Origin: Balaenoptera acutorostrata
Taxonomy: Eukaryota; Chordata; Mammalia; Artiodactyla; Balaenopteridae
DNA: 64,000 nt
NCBI RefSeq assembly: GCF_949987535.1
Contig: NC_080067.1
Span: 78,455,985-78,519,984 of the forward strand
Direction of reading: 5' to 3'
Shown: positions 12,790-25,440 of the stretch, piece after piece
Numbering within the stretch: the first letter of the stretch is position 1
Layout: each line of letters opens with the position of its first letter
Made by a program: the position numbers and the translations under genes
The notes under the pieces: generated by a model
The model's database searches: none
The model's input: only the letters and a program-made list of their open reading frames with translations
What the model was told of the DNA's origin: nothing

Positions 12790-14140
12790 TTTTATAGATT
12801 TTATCAACCTCAGAGGTTGTGCCAGTTTACATAGCCACCAGCAACATAAGAAAATACCCATTTCTCCAACTCTCTGATAACCTATTACCAGACTTTATGA
12901 TTTTTACTAAACAAATAGGTAAAAATGTTATCTCAGTGAGTTTTAATTTATATTTCTTTTAGCATGAATCTGTTGACATAGTTATTCTTTCCTAATTTTT
13001 TGCCTTTGCCTGTGATTATAGTGTCTTTTGCCCCAGAGAATTTGTTTAATTTTATGTAGTACCATTTTCTCCTTTTTTTTTTTTTTTTTTAAAGAATTAC
13101 TGTTTTTTTGGGGGGCTGCATTGGGTCTTCGTTGCTGTGTGCAGGCTTTCTCTAGTTGCAGCGAGCGGGGGCTACTGTTCATCGTGGTGCGTGGGCTTCT
13201 CATTGCGGTGGCTTCTCTTGTTGCGAAGCACGGGCTCTAGGTGCATGGGCTTCAGTAGTTGTGGCACGTGAGTTCAGTAGTTGTGGCACACGGGCTTAGT
13301 TGCTCCGCAGCACATGGGATCTTCCCGGACCAGGGCTCGAACCCGTGTTCCCTGCATTGGCAGGTGGATTCTTAACCACTTTGCCACCAGGGAAGCCCTC
13401 TCCTTTTCTTTTAAGGCTCCTGGGTATTGTGCCATACTTTGAAGTGCTTTCTCATCTGCAAAGTTATTTTTTAACTCTTCCATTGCTTCTTCATTATTTT
13501 GTGGTTTCAGTGTTTTAATATTTACATATTTGGTCCATCTCAGAATTATCTTGCTGTGAAGTATATGGTATTGATAAAACTCTTATTTTTTTTTTTTCAG
13601 ATGACTACCCTGTTTGCCTAGCAGTTTTATATTGAATAGTTTTCCTCCGCTGATTTGGAATTGTGACTTTATCATATCCTAAATTCCCTTGTATTTCAAT
13701 CTTTTCCTGTACTTTCTATTCTGTTCCATTGATCTGTCTCGCCCTGTGCCTGTACTACACTAGTTTAATTATAATAGGCATGATAAGATAAGACATTTTA
13801 ATCGCTGATAAGTCTGGTTCCCTCTCATTTGTCCTGGATATTCCTACTTGTTTGGTTAAAAAAAATATCCTGCTGGTATTTTTTTTTAATTGAGGTAACA
13901 TTGATTTATAATATTTAACCTGTTGGTATTTTTATTGGACTCTTGTTAAATTTATACAACCTAGAGTAATGGACTTTCTAAAAATGTGGAATTTTTTTCT
14001 GTTTGTTCAAATCATCTTTAGTATCCCTTAGTAGAATTTTAAAGTTTTATTAATAAATATATTGCATAAATCTCATTAAGTTTATTTCTAATTTTTCCAT
14101 TTTATGTTGTTTTGTAATTATAAATAGATTTTCTTTTATT
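12790..14140 (-). mobile_element. Old L1M ORF2 fragment split by a SINE
   Basis: On the plus strand the text 'catagccaccagcaacataag', 'cccatttctccaactctc' and, after the SINE, 'tattctgttccattgatctg' is reverse-strand L1 ORF2. The CHR SINE at 13,075-13,400 interrupts it. Confidence 0.65.
13075..13400 (-). mobile_element. CHR-1-type SINE
   Basis: Head 'gggcttccctggtggcaaag' is read on the minus strand near 13,400, with internal 'gcccgtgtgccacaactactg' blocks and a tail marked by the T run at 13,072-13,090. It is a nearly full-length tRNA-derived SINE. Confidence 0.9.
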
Positions 14141-17100
14141 AAATTTTTTAATTGAAGTATAGTTGATTTACAATGTTGTGTTAATTTCTGCTGTACAGCA
14201 AAGTGATTCAGTTATATATACATACACACACATATATATATTCTTTTTAATATTCTTTTCCATTATGGTTTATCACAGGATATTGAATATAGTTCCCTGT
14301 GCTATAAAGTAGGACCTTGCTGTTTATCCATTCTATATACAATAGTTTGCATTTGCTAACCCCAAACTCCCAATCCATCCCCTTCAACCCCTCCCCCTTG
14401 GCAACCACAAGTCTGTTCTTTTTTTTTAATTTTTATTTATTTTATTTATTTTTGGCTGCATTGGGTCTTCGTTGTTGCACACAGGCTTTCTCCAGTTGCA
14501 GCAAGCGGGGCTACTCTTTGTTGCGGTGTGCAGGCCTCTCATTGCAGTGGCTTCTCTTGTTGCAGAGCATGGGCTCTAGGTGCGCAGGCTTTAGTAGTTG
14601 TGGCTCGCGGGCTCTAGAGCACAGGCTCAGTAGCTGTGGTGCATGGGCTTAGTTGCTCTGCATCATGTGGGATCTTCCCGGACCAGGGATCGAACCCGTG
14701 TCCCCTGTATTGGCAGGCAGATTCTTAACCACTGTGCCACCAGGGAAGTCCCACAAGTCTCTTCTTTATGTCTGTAAGTCTAGATATGTTCATTTGTGTC
14801 ATGTTGTAGATTCCACATATAAGTAATAGCACATTGTATTCGTTTTTCTCTTTCTGACTTACTTCACTTAGTATAATTTCTAGGTTCATCCATGTTGCTG
14901 CAAATGGCGTTACTTCATTCCTTTTATGGCTGAGTATTATTCCATTGTATATATGTACCACATCTTCTTTATCCATTCATCTGTCGATGGACATTCAGGT
15001 TGCCTCCATGTCTTGGGTATTGTGAATAGTGCTGCTGTGAACACAGGGGTGCATGTGTCTTTTCAAATTATAGACTTGTCCAAATATTTTTCCAGGAGTG
15101 GGATTGCTTGATCATATGGCAACTCTATTTTTAGTTTTTTGAGGAACTTCCTTACTGTTCTCCATAGTGGCTGTATCAATTTACATTCTCACCAACAGTG
15201 TAGGAGGGTTCCCTTTTCTCCACAACCTCTCCAGCATTTATTATTTGTAGACCTTTTAATGATGGCCATTCTGACTGGTGTGAGGTGGTACCTTATTGTA
15301 GTTTTGATTCGCATTTCCCTAATAATTAGCAATGTTGAACATCTTTTCACGTGCCTGTTGGCCATCTGTATGTCTTCTTTGGAGAAATGTCTATTTAGGT
15401 CTTCTGCCCATTTTTCGATTGAGTTTTTTTTGTTGTTGTTTTTGAGTTGTATGAGCTATTTGTATATTTTGGAAATTAAGCCCTTGTCAGTCACATCATT
15501 TGCAAATATTTTCTCCCAGTGCATAGGTTGTCTTTTCGTTTTGTTTATGGTTTCCTTTGCTGTACAGAAGCCTGTAAGTTTGATTAGGTCCCATTTGTTT
15601 ATCTTTGTTTTATTTCTATTGCTTTGGGAGACTGACCTAAGAAAACATTGGTATGATTTATGCAGAGAATGTTTCACCTATATTCCCTTCTAGGAGTTTT
15701 ATGGTGTCAGGTCTTATGTTTAAGTCTTTAAGCCATTTTGAGTTTATTTTTGTGTCTGGTGTGAGGGAGTGTTCTAACTTCATTGATTTATATGTGGCTG
15801 TCCAACTTTGCCAACACCGCTCGCTGAAGAGATTGTCTTTTCCCCAGTGTGTGTTCTTGCCTCCTTTGTTGAAGAGTAATTATTCATAGGTGTGTGGGTT
15901 TATTTCTGGGCTCTCTATTCTGTTCCATTGATCCATATTTCTGGTTTTGTGCCAATACCATGCTGTTTTGATTACTGTAGGTTTGTAGTATTGTCTGAAG
16001 TCTGGGAGGGTTATGCCTCCTGCTTTGTTCTTTTTTCTTAGGATTGCTTTGGCAATTCTGGGTCTTTTTTGGTTCCATATAAATTTTAGGAGTATTTGTT
16101 TTAGTTCTATGAAAAATGCCATGAGTAATCTGATAGGGATCACATTAAATCTGTAGATTGCTTTGTGTAGTATGGCCATTTTAACAATACTGATTCCTCC
16201 AATCCAAGAGCATGGGTTATCTTTCTATTTCTTTGAATCACCTTCACTTTCCTTTATTAATGTTTTATAATTCTCAGTATATAAGTCTTCTCGTCCTTGG
16301 TGAGATTTATTCCTAAGTATTTTATTTTTTTGCTGCAATTTTAAAAGGGATTGTTTGTTTTCAGTTCTTTTCTGATATTTCATTGTTAGTGTAAAGAAAT
16401 GCAACCAACTTCTGTATGTTAATCTTGTATCCTGCTACTTTGCTGAATTTGTTTATCAGTTCTAGTAGTTTTTGAGTGCAGTGTTTACGGTTTTCTATAT
16501 ATAGTATCATGTCATCTGCATATAATGACAATTTTAACTCTTCCCTTCCAATTTGGATACATTTTATCTCTTTTTCATGTCTAATTGCTGTGGCTAGGAC
16601 TTCCAATACTATGTTGAATAGAAGTGGTGAGAATGGTCATCCTTGTCTTGTTCCAGATTTTAGTAGGAAGGCTTTCAACTTTTCACCATTGAGCATTATA
16701 TTGGCTGTGGGTTTGTCATAGATAGCTTTTATTATGTTGAGATATGTTCCTTCTATGCCCACTTTGGTAATAGTTTTTATCATAAATTGATGTTGAATTT
16801 TATCAAATGCTTTTTCTATATCTATTGAGATGATCATTTGATTTTTGTCCTGTCTTTTGTTGATGTGGTGTATCACATTGATTGATTTGCATATGTTGAA
16901 CCATCCTTGCAACCCTGGGCTGGATCCAACTTGGTCGTGGTGTATGATCTTTTTAAGTGTTGGTTTATGGTTTGCTAATGTTTTGTTGAGAATTTTTGCA
17001 TTTATATTCATCAAAGATATTGACTTGTAATTTTCTTTTTTGCTGTGTCTTTGTCTGGTTTTGGTATCAGGGTGATGGTGGCTTCATAGAATGTCTTTGG

Positions 17101-17290
17101 GAGTGTTCCCTCCTCTCCAATCTTTTGAAAGAGTTTGAGAAGGATCAGTTTAAGTTCTTCTTTTTATGTTTGGTAGAATTCGCCTGTGAAGCCATCTGGT
17201 CCTGGACTTTTGTTTGTAGGGAGTTTTTTAAATTACAGATTCTTAAATAGATTATTTTCTTCCATTAGTTTTTCTAACTAGCTGTTGTTT
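14141..17290 (-). mobile_element. LINE-1, reverse transcriptase to 3' UTR
   Basis: A 5'-truncated minus-strand L1 of about 3.1 kb. Translated pieces include [20 protein letters not shown] and [14 protein letters not shown] with TGTRQG-like SGTRQG (16,637-17,014), [12 protein letters not shown] carrying the polymerase YADD motif (16,361-16,606), [17 protein letters not shown] (15,880-16,179) and the C-terminal HSGC/CWW region in decayed form. Several frameshifts separate them. A CHR SINE at 14,417-14,752 is inserted in the 3' UTR, so the SINE is younger. Confidence 0.93.
14417..14752 (-). mobile_element. CHR-1-type SINE nested in L1
   Basis: On the minus strand it begins 'gggacttccctggtggcac' near 14,752 and ends with a TAAATAAAT-type tail near 14,420. 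The L1 sequence 'ccacaagtct' recurs on both sides (14,405-14,414 and 14,751-14,760), consistent with a target-site duplication. Confidence 0.92.
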
Positions 17291-17379
17291 GTAAATGTGA
17301 AATCTATAGTTTCTGAATATTAATTTTAAACCAGAAGTCTTACTGCATTATTTTGCTACTTGTAATATTTTCTTTTTAA

Positions 17380-18700
17380 TAAATTTTTTTTTAAAAAAAA
17401 AAAGCAGTTTTAGGTTCACAGAAAAGTTGAATGGAAAATATAAAGAGTCCTCATACACCCCCTGTCCCTGCCCTTCCCCTGCCACATACACAAGCTCCCT
17501 CACCATCAATATCCTATATCAGAGTGATACATTTATTACAAATGATGAACCAACATTGACATATTACCAACCAAAATCCATAGTTTACATTAGAGTTCAC
17601 TCTCTGTGTTGCACATTCTATGGATTTTAACAAGTGCGTAATGACATGTATCTATCATTATAGTATCATACAGAATAGTTGCCCTGGCCTAAAAATTCTG
17701 TACTCCATCTATTCAATCCTCCCCTGCCGTGAACCTCTGATAACCACTGATGTTTATACTACTTCTATAGTTTTGCCTTTTCCAGAATATTATACAGTTG
17801 AGATCAGTATACAGTTGGCTACAGTATGTAGCCTGTTTAGATTGGCTTCTTTCACTTAGCAATATGCACTTAAGCTTCCTCCATGTCTTTTCATGGTTTG
17901 ATGGCTCACTTCTTTTTAGCACTGAATAATATTCCATTGCCTGCCTCTACCACAGTTTATTCATCCATTCATCTACTGAAGGCCATCTTGGTTGCTACCG
18001 AGTTTTGGCAATCACGAATCAAGCTGCTATAAACATTTGTGTGCAGTTTTTCATGTGGACATACGTTTTCAACTCATTTATGTAAATACCAAGGAACACA
18101 ATGCTGGATTGTATGATAATAATATGTTTAGTTTTGTAAGGAACCACCAAACTGTCTTCCAGAGTAGCTGTACCCTTTTGCATTCCCATGAGCAACGAAT
18201 GAGAGTTCCTATTGTGCCACATCCTCACCAGCATTTGGTGTTTAATACATTTTGAGTCAAATCTTTTGGGTTTTCCAGGTATAAAATTATGCTATCTGGA
18301 AATAATAATTTTTCCTCCTGCTTTCTGAGTTCTATACTTCTATGTTCTACTCTTGTCAAATCACATTGGCTACTACATACAGAAAAATGGATGTAGCTGT
18401 AAAATAACAGCTGTAAAAGTGGACAAATCTCTCTTGTTCCTGACTTTGAGTTGGGAAAGCTTCTCTCTACTAAGCACAATGCTGCCTTTGATATTGAGAA
18501 AAATATATTTTATCATGTTAAGGAAGTATATACCTACTCCTATTTTATTGAGTGTTTACCAAGATTCAGTTGTTGAATTTTTCAGCCTTTATAGAGGTAA
18601 TCATATGATTCTCTTTTGCTCTATTAATATGGTAAATTATATTGATGGATTTCCTAATATTAAATGATTCTCATATTTCTGGAAGATAGCTATTTTTTTT
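17380..18700 (-). mobile_element. Old L1 (L1ME-like) 3' region
   Basis: Begins at an A/T-rich run near 17,380. Text such as 'ttaggttcacagaaaagttga', 'ttccattgcctgcctctaccacag', 'attcatctactgaaggcc' and 'ttgcattcccatgagcaacg' is the reverse strand of an old L1 3' end. It adjoins the younger L1 at 14,141-17,290 and is distinct from it. Confidence 0.75.
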
Positions 18701-20227
18701 TAATTACTTGAATTCTTCACACACAAAGAAACTTTCTGATTTGAACCCTTGTCTCTGAAAAAAAAGTTAAATGTGCAAATACAAAGAAGCTACTCATCAA
18801 GTGCTCCTGTTCCTTTAATAGATCCAAGTTGATTTATATATGAAAAACCTGGTTCCTTATGGCTGGAGAGGCACAGAAAATGGCCCAAAGGAAACCCCTC
18901 CCCGCCAATACAAATATGAAGCTTTGCTTAGCTTTAGGTCAGACAAGGGGGGCTCTTTGCCTGAGGACCATCCCTGGGCCCAGGGAGCTATGAGGCCTGG
19001 AGCCCCATCTAGCCTTCAGGTGAGTCACTCCCCTCTTAGGGTCACCAGTCAATTCTGTTAATGATTTGAGATCTGTTTCTCAACTTCTTTCACTATGCTG
19101 GGGGCCCAAGGCCAGCACTCCTCATGAGGGAATGAGGGAACGGGAAGCAAAGAACAAAGGTCAGCATCATCTGGGCATGGTATGTCATTTGAGTTTCTTG
19201 GGAAATGGCTTTCTGGGCTCAGCAAGGAAATTTGAACTCATGGAAAATGGGAGACCTTCACTTCTACAGAGCAAATCCCTGTGATCACCAGCCTACTGCT
19301 TCTCTGTGTCTCTGGCTCTGTCCTTAACTCTGATGCTGACCTTCTAGCTCTCTCTTCCCAGCTTGGATGGGCCCTTGTCCCTAAGTCTCTGGTGGCGAGT
19401 CCAGCAGCCTAGGCCATCCACGTCATAGATACAGCCCAGGCTTCCTGAAGGCTTCAACTGGTGAGTCCCTGCTTTGCTGAGACAGAGCCAAAAGGAAACA
19501 GCCCAAGGCAGGCAGCACCACAAAACTTAGGCGGAACCATATGAAACTGTCAACAATCAGCTAGTTTTGACCTTCAAAAAACAGCACTGTTACATGGTCC
19601 AAACACAAATGCTGCCTTTGAGATCGAAATAGTCACAGAACCAAATCTGTGGTGCCACCCAGTGGTCGGAGCAAGCAAATGGTGCTTGTTTCATTAATCA
19701 TGATGGTGATGATAACAGAATAACATTTCTGTTATCTGAAATAACAGGTGGGAGTTCCCACTATGCGCTGGGAGTTAGAGCTTTACACAAGTGATTATTT
19801 AATGCTATTGTGGTTTATGGTAATAATTACTTATTTTTATATACTACAAACAGCTCTTCTGAGGTAGGCAGTAGGTATTACTCTCCCCATTTTATAGGTG
19901 AGAAAAATGAGGCTCAGGGGATTTAAGCAAGTGATGCAGGATCACACAGCTGAGGGAGGCAGACCTAGGTCACACTCTTCACATTCTGTGGTTTCCCTTC
20001 CCGTTTTAGGGAGAAGATGAGGCTTCCACGCTGGAAATCGAAACTCGCAGAGGTCCCAGGCAAAGCTGATCCCGGTGCACACACCTGATGTCTGAGCACT
20101 TCGTGTCATACAGGAGCAGAAGATGTTAGTAGAACCATTAAGGTAGGCCATTAAATCAATCGTTTTAAAAAATGATATTAAAAGAAGTTTATTAAAAATT
20201 TAAAAACTGTATAATTTTTTTAAAATT
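18701..20227. other. Intergenic sequence with one MIR
   Basis: No gene recognised. A MIR lies at 19,745-19,985. The block at 19,640-19,690 ('gtgccacccagtggtc') is short and symmetrical but not a convincing binding site. The rest looks unique. Confidence 0.5.
19745..19985 (-). mobile_element. MIR SINE
   Basis: Ordered blocks 'gagctttacacaagtgattat', 'gaggtaggcagtaggtattac', 'cattttataggtgagaaaaatgaggctcag' and 'aggatcacacagctga' are those of a reverse-orientation MIR. Confidence 0.85.
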
Positions 20228-20575
20228 GGGACTTCCCTGGTGGCGCAGTGGTTAAGAATCTGCCTGCCAATGCAGGGGACATGGATTCAAGCCCTGGTCT
20301 GGGAAGATCCCACATGCCACGGAGCAACTAAGCCCGCGAGCCACAACAACTAAGCCCGCGAGCCACAACTACTGAGCCTGCATGCCACAACTACTGAAGC
20401 CCACGCACCTAGAGCCCGTGCTCCACAACAAGGGAAGCTACCACAATGAGAAGCCTGCACATGCAACGAAGAGTAGCCCCCGCTCACCACAACTAGAGAA
20501 GGCCTGCTCACAGCAACGAAGACCCAATGCAGCCAAAAATAATAAATAAATCAATAAAATTAATTTTTAAAAAAA
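20228..20575 (+). mobile_element. CHR-1-type SINE, full length
   Basis: Begins 'gggacttccctggtggcgcagtgg' and ends in an A-rich AATAAATAAAT tail near 20,570. It has an extra short internal repeat of 'aactaagcccgcgagccacaac' (about 20,327-20,368), a common length variation in this family. Confidence 0.95.
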
Positions 20576-22019
20576 AGAAAGAAAAATCACCACTAAAAAA
20601 AAATTGATGAAGTAATTGTCAGCTTAGTGAAGTTCACTCTGGAAAATTCTGTCCAAAAATTAATCAGGATTTGTGTAACTTGGATTAAGTGTTTTAATTC
20701 AAATCTTCCTTTGGGGTAAAAAGTGTCCTTTAAATCAAATGGCCAAATACTCCCTCCCATGATGCCATGGCTGCTTCCTCCCATCCTTTGCCTGGGGGCC
20801 AAGAGAAGAGGCTGTTTTGTTAGGCAGGCTGAGGAGATGGTAAAGCAGGCAGGATGCCCCACCACCACCACGGCTCCTGAGCTGGTTGGGCACAGCGAAT
20901 CGGGAGGGCATCACAATGGCCAAGCCATGGGATACTGGTCAGAGCCATCCTGGCCGGAGAAGGCCAGGACTATTTCAAGTGACTTACCTCCAAGACATTA
21001 GAGCTTTGCGGTTTTCTAGAGACGACAGTGTCATTTTACAGATGGAGAAGCTGGAGCACAGACAAAGGAATCAGCCTGCCCAGGGTCACACATCTGTCTA
21101 GTTGGTGGCAGAGCCAGGTCATTACCCAGGTGCTGACTCCCCATCCCGGCTCCTTGTAGCCCCCGGATGAGATGGGAAACACTGTTGCCACAACTGACCT
21201 GTGACTTGTGACCTAGGAAAACCACAGGAGGACCTGAGCCAGGACCTCAGCTGTTCTGGAGCCTGCACCACCTGAGAATTTTGTCCCGCTCCATGTGGGC
21301 CCAGGGCAGAGAGAGGAGGAACTGAAGACGGTTCCAGCACAGGCTCTGCACCTGTCTTTCAGTTTCCTAGAGTCTAGTCCTGATTTCAGATGGTGACAAG
21401 GAGGAGGAGGAAGATGAACGAGGAGGGGGGACAAAGGAAGAGCAGGGAGGACTGGAGGACTGGAAGAAGGGGGCCCTGACCAGAGAAGAGAAGGCCTCGG
21501 GGTTACCTGGTTACATCTTCAGGCTTAGGAAGGGCTCTCATACCAGGCTGCTGCTTGTCATGTAAGCTTTGTATATCCATCTGAACTTTTTTATCTGTGC
21601 CCATGTATTACTTTGATTAAAAATGTAGGCTAAAGCAGGAAAGACTTCAATTAGACACAAGGAAACTGAAGGGTGACAAAGCCCTGCCCTGGCAAGTAGA
21701 GAGATGAAGATCCCCAGGGGGCAGGGGTCCCAAGGGAGGGGCAGACAGCACCTTCCAGCTGGGCCAGAGTGGGGGAAATGAGCCCTTGTCTATACTGTAT
21801 TCAGTACTTAAAATATCTGGTATTTACTGTATGTACATAATATCTCAGTAAAGTAGGTAGGGGCTGTTTTGTTGTTTTTTAATGTGAGGGCTGCTGTGCA
21901 GCATGAAAGGGAATACAGGTGAAGGGACTCTGCTTAAGACCTTCCAAAAAACATTTGATTGGGCACAGAGGACAGGAGTCTCTCCTCTAGGCCAGGTCAG
22001 CCTCCCCCGGCAGGCTTAG
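20576..22019. other. Intergenic sequence upstream of the CpG island
   Basis: Apart from a MIR fragment at about 21,000-21,150 ('cattttacagatggagaagctggagcac', 'agggtcacacatctgtctag'), no repeat or gene is recognised. GC content rises towards 22,000. Confidence 0.55.
21000..21150 (-). mobile_element. MIR SINE fragment
   Basis: The blocks 'tcattttacagatggagaag', 'cccagggtcacacatctg' and 'ggcagagccagg' are the conserved reverse-orientation MIR core. Confidence 0.8.
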
Positions 22020-22028
22020 TGAAACACT

Positions 22029-22048
22029 CCCGCGCTAGAGGGCAGTAG
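22029..22048 (+). promoter_or_regulatory. Candidate CTCF-binding site
   Basis: The 20-mer centred on CGCTAGAGGGCAG closely resembles the CTCF core consensus, CC(A/G)C(C/T)AGAGGGCAG. It sits about 100 bp before the CpG island that should hold the PIGZ promoter. The match was judged by eye. Occupancy cannot be known from sequence. Confidence 0.45.
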
Positions 22049-22049
22049 T

Positions 22050-23010
22050 CGCCGGCCACCACAATCCGTCCACAGCCCCGGGGACCCAGAGGGACCCCAG
22101 AGGGACCCGGGAGGCTACGAGCCCCCCAGTGGCGCACCGAGCTCCGTCATGGAGCCCGCGAGTGGGGGGGGGGGGGGTCGGTCACCCCACGGAGGGACCA
22201 GGAGCGGCGGGCTCGGCGGGCCTGGCGCCGGAGAAGGGAGCCTGGGCTCCCGGGCACACAGTGACCTTCTCCGGCCCCGGCTGCCGGGCAACCCTGGGCT
22301 AGTGACCTGTCCCCCACTTGTGGAATGCAGAGGGGTGGGGGGGAAGCGGCGCCCGCCGCTGCAGAGAAGGAGCTGCGTCCGGGCGAAACCGACCCTGCGT
22401 CTTCGGCGCGGCTTCCCAAACCAGGCCCACAGAGCCTGTCCTCCCTGATCTGCTCCACCAACAGAGCAGGTCATCTTAGCCGTAGCAAGCCCCACCCACA
22501 GAGAACTCAGAAATTCTTCTTTTGAATGACAAAGAAGTATGGCCTAGAAATGTTCTGCTTAATTGCCCCGCGTGCTTAAAAGGCGGCTCACCAGGCGTGG
22601 CTCGCCAAGGAGGGGGCTGCTAGGGGGACGAGCTGGAAGGCGGGGAGGGGAGAGACCAGCCGCTGCCCGGCGTGCCACGGCCCAAGGGCCACCGGGGACC
22701 CTCCATCGTCCCCCCGACCTCGCTGGAACCGCGAGGGACGGCTTGGGCGGCCCCGCCCGCCGGTGCGCTGGTATCCAGCCCTCTCCTCCACACCTCCGCC
22801 GCGCCTGGCGCACTGCGTGGCTTGCCTAATTCCCTGGACCGGACGGAGAGGCGGCCGCGCTGAGGACACGCCTCCCGGCTCCAGCCCTTTGGTGCACCCA
22901 CCCCCTGTGCGGGCTCTCGCGGGGCCGCAAGCCGCCAGCGGGTCAGGTGCAGCTCGGAGCAGCGCTCGGTGAGTCGCCCAAGCAGCTCGGGAAGAGTTGA
23001 TGGGGGTCAA
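22050..23010 (+). promoter_or_regulatory. PIGZ: CpG island, probable PIGZ promoter
   Basis: About 1 kb is strongly GC-rich with frequent CpG (for example 'gccggccacc', 'ggcgcggcttcc', 'gcggccgcgctg'), unlike the flanks. It lies about 13 kb upstream of the first PIGZ coding exon and on the correct side. Human PIGZ also has a promoter far upstream with non-coding 5' exons, so this is the best promoter candidate. A 13-base G run lies at about 22,165-22,177, and a TATA-like 'cttaaaagg' lies near 22,575. The assignment to PIGZ is inference. Confidence 0.6.
22600..22968 (+). other. PIGZ: Candidate PIGZ non-coding exon 1
   Basis: A strong 5' splice site, CTCG|GTGAGT, occurs with the exon ending at 22,968 inside the CpG island. 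The start is set only roughly by the TATA-like element at about 22,575. If right, this exon splices over about 13.1 kb to the coding exon starting near 36,069. Start and use are unproven. Confidence 0.4.
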
Positions 23011-23269
23011 GGGGGAAGGAGGGAAGGTCAGGGAGGAAGGCGATTGTTTCCATTCTTACCTTTGCTAGCTGCCCAGAGACCAGCAGAAGCTAGACTCGGG
23101 AGGCAAGCAAGGGACCTTTGGCCTCTACATTTTCGGGGGCAACTTTCCTCAAACCGGGATCCACCGGCTCTGAACACTGACCGGCCCCAATCAAGGGGAG
23201 ACAGGAAGCTCGCAGTTTTCTTGGGAAGGGGAAGGGAGGCTGTGGGTATCCTCCACTTTCGAGCGCTAG

Positions 23270-23450
23270 CTTTGGACCCAGACAGAGACCTAGACTTGAA
23301 TCCTCTCCTACTACCGTGTTGTTGGGTGGTTCCGTAACTTTACTGAGCCTCACTTTCCCTGTCTATAAAATGGGAATATAAGGCTACCTCCCAGGGTCCC
23401 TGTGAAGATGAAGCCAAAAGACGCTGCAAAGTGCTGAGCCCGAAACCTGT
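23270..23450 (+). mobile_element. MIR SINE
   Basis: Forward MIR: 'acttgaatcctctcctac', 'ctttactgagcctcactttccctgtctataaaatgggaatat' and 'cctgtgaagatgaag' in the expected order. Confidence 0.82.
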
Positions 23451-25284
23451 GAGCACAGGTCCGCATGTACCGGAGAAGAATCGCCACTTCCGGTCTCATG
23501 GGATGCCCTTTGGGCCAGGCCTGTCCTCTCGAAGGGTGAGAGGATGGCCTCCCTGACCAGGAGTCACATGGGGGCACAGACAAGAGCCAAAGTCCTGTCA
23601 CCAAGGCTGCTCCAGGCGACCCTGTGGCGCTCTGGTTGGTGCTGTCCGGGCCTTTGCGTGGGATGCACGATATGACAAGGACAGTTTTCCTTAAGGAGGA
23701 CATCCCCCACCGTACCTTCTCCCCAGACGCCTTCACCTCAGGAAAGTGGGAACCACTGTCGAAATTATTAACACCTAGAAACTCCCTGCCAGAGAGCCGA
23801 GTTCCCATTTTCCAGGTGGGAACCGCGAGGTCACGGATGGTTAAATGATGTATGCTAGTTAATGGAGATACCTTACTCTCTTCCACTCTCCCTTATGTAT
23901 GTTTAATGCTGTGTGTTGCATTCTCTGTTAATCAAAGGATAAACATGGGCCCGTTTGGGCAGCCAGAGAAGGAGGCACCAGGGACAGACATTGCAATGCT
24001 TCCACGATGGGGCGCCCTGCAGGGTTTACTGCCGGGCTCTGGGTGGAGGTGAGGATGAAATGCAACACCAAACAAGAAAATGGACTCAGGAAAGCCACTC
24101 TCACTCCCTGCCCCTGGGATGGACCCCAGAGTTTGGAACAAGACCTTGCCCTTGAGGGACATGGTCCTGGCGCGTTTTGAGCCAGAGAAGACGCCTTTGG
24201 CTGCTGCGCAGGGGCCCCCTTCTCCAGCACTTCCTCCCATGCAGTCTTTAAAACCTGCTCCGAATACTGACTGGATCCAGAGAAGGGACTGAACCTTGGG
24301 CCCACCGCCCTTTCCCATAAAGCAACGACCCTGCAGTTTTGTCAGGAAGAAGTTTAAGTTTGAAGGTAAAGACGTTCCTTGGAATGAGCCACATGCTATG
24401 ACTGCCATTCTGGACCATGCTCATTCACAGTTGTGTCTCCAGGACACGATGCTACGCACACAGTGGGCGGCAGAGAAAGGTGGACCACCAAGAGCCAGCC
24501 CCGGCCCTCTGACTCAGCGAGAAAGACAAGTGTCTCTGTCCAACCTTCCGGTCCTCTCGCTCCACTGATGTGATCTCTTCCCCACCTTCCTTCCCACCCA
24601 CCCCAACCCGCGCCCGGCGTAGTGGTTTCTGCTTCTCTGTACCCCTGCCACTGAGATGGTCTCTCCCTGCTGCCTGAGCTCCGACATCCCCCGCACAGGC
24701 GCGCGCGCCGGATGCCCCTGTCTGTGGTTATCGGCAACCCCTCCCCTGCTCCACAGTCGAATCTCCACAGCCCTCGGCGCTATCCCTTTATGCAGACACC
24801 GGAGGATGTGGGATTTGCAGGATTTGGACCCCCGCTGGGCAGCTCAGTGAGCTTATAGGCATAAATGAGCAGGCTTGCATACTGATTGGGTTTAGGTGAG
24901 TAGTTGCCATGCCCCATGCTGTTGGCTCCACCCCCCTAGAATGCCCAGCGGGACCACTCCTCCAGCGTGGCCTCAGCCTGGGGAGCCAGACGCTGGATGA
25001 GCAGCGGGGGGTCTCCCTCTGAAGAACTCCCACACTTGTTAAGTTCAATGCCCTGCTATGTTGCCACCTCCTCCAGGGATCCCCGACTCTATCCTTGACC
25101 CTAGCCCCGCAGTGGTCCCATGCAGGTGGGCTCAAGGCGCTGAGATGGATACGAATGGCTCCCGGAACTGGGGGTCCTCAGACAGTACTGAGAAGCAATC
25201 AGATGGTACCCGCGGTCAGTGCACAGCGCAGTGCAAGGCCTGGCACAGGGTGCTGCCGAAATGGGGTCAGGGAGAGCTTCTTGG
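23451..25284. other. Probable PIGZ intron 1 sequence, no gene recognised
   Basis: GC-rich and repeat-poor compared with the surroundings, with a CpG/GCGCGC cluster near 24,698-24,710. Open frames up to 178 codons show no known family and no consistent splice structure. It could hold enhancers or a non-coding transcript, but nothing in the sequence proves it. Confidence 0.45.
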
Positions 25285-25440
25285 GGTTCCAGGCACTTTG
25301 TTTAATCCATGTTCACAACAGCCCTGAGGTAGGTTATACTCATTCTACAGATAAATTATACATTGGGGTTGAGAGATTAAGTGCTCTTTCACCATGACAG
25401 AGCAAGAATTTGAAACCCGGTCTACTCGATGCCAAAGCTT
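25285..25440 (-). mobile_element. MIR SINE
   Basis: Reverse MIR blocks: 'aatccatgttcacaacagccctgaggtagg', 'attctacagataaa' and 'caagaatttgaaacccgg'. Confidence 0.82.

Noticed and set aside
1..22000. Possible 3' end of MELTF, the human neighbour upstream of PIGZ
   Set aside because: No transferrin-like exon is recognisable. In human MELTF lies more than 30 kb from the PIGZ promoter, so it should fall outside this window.
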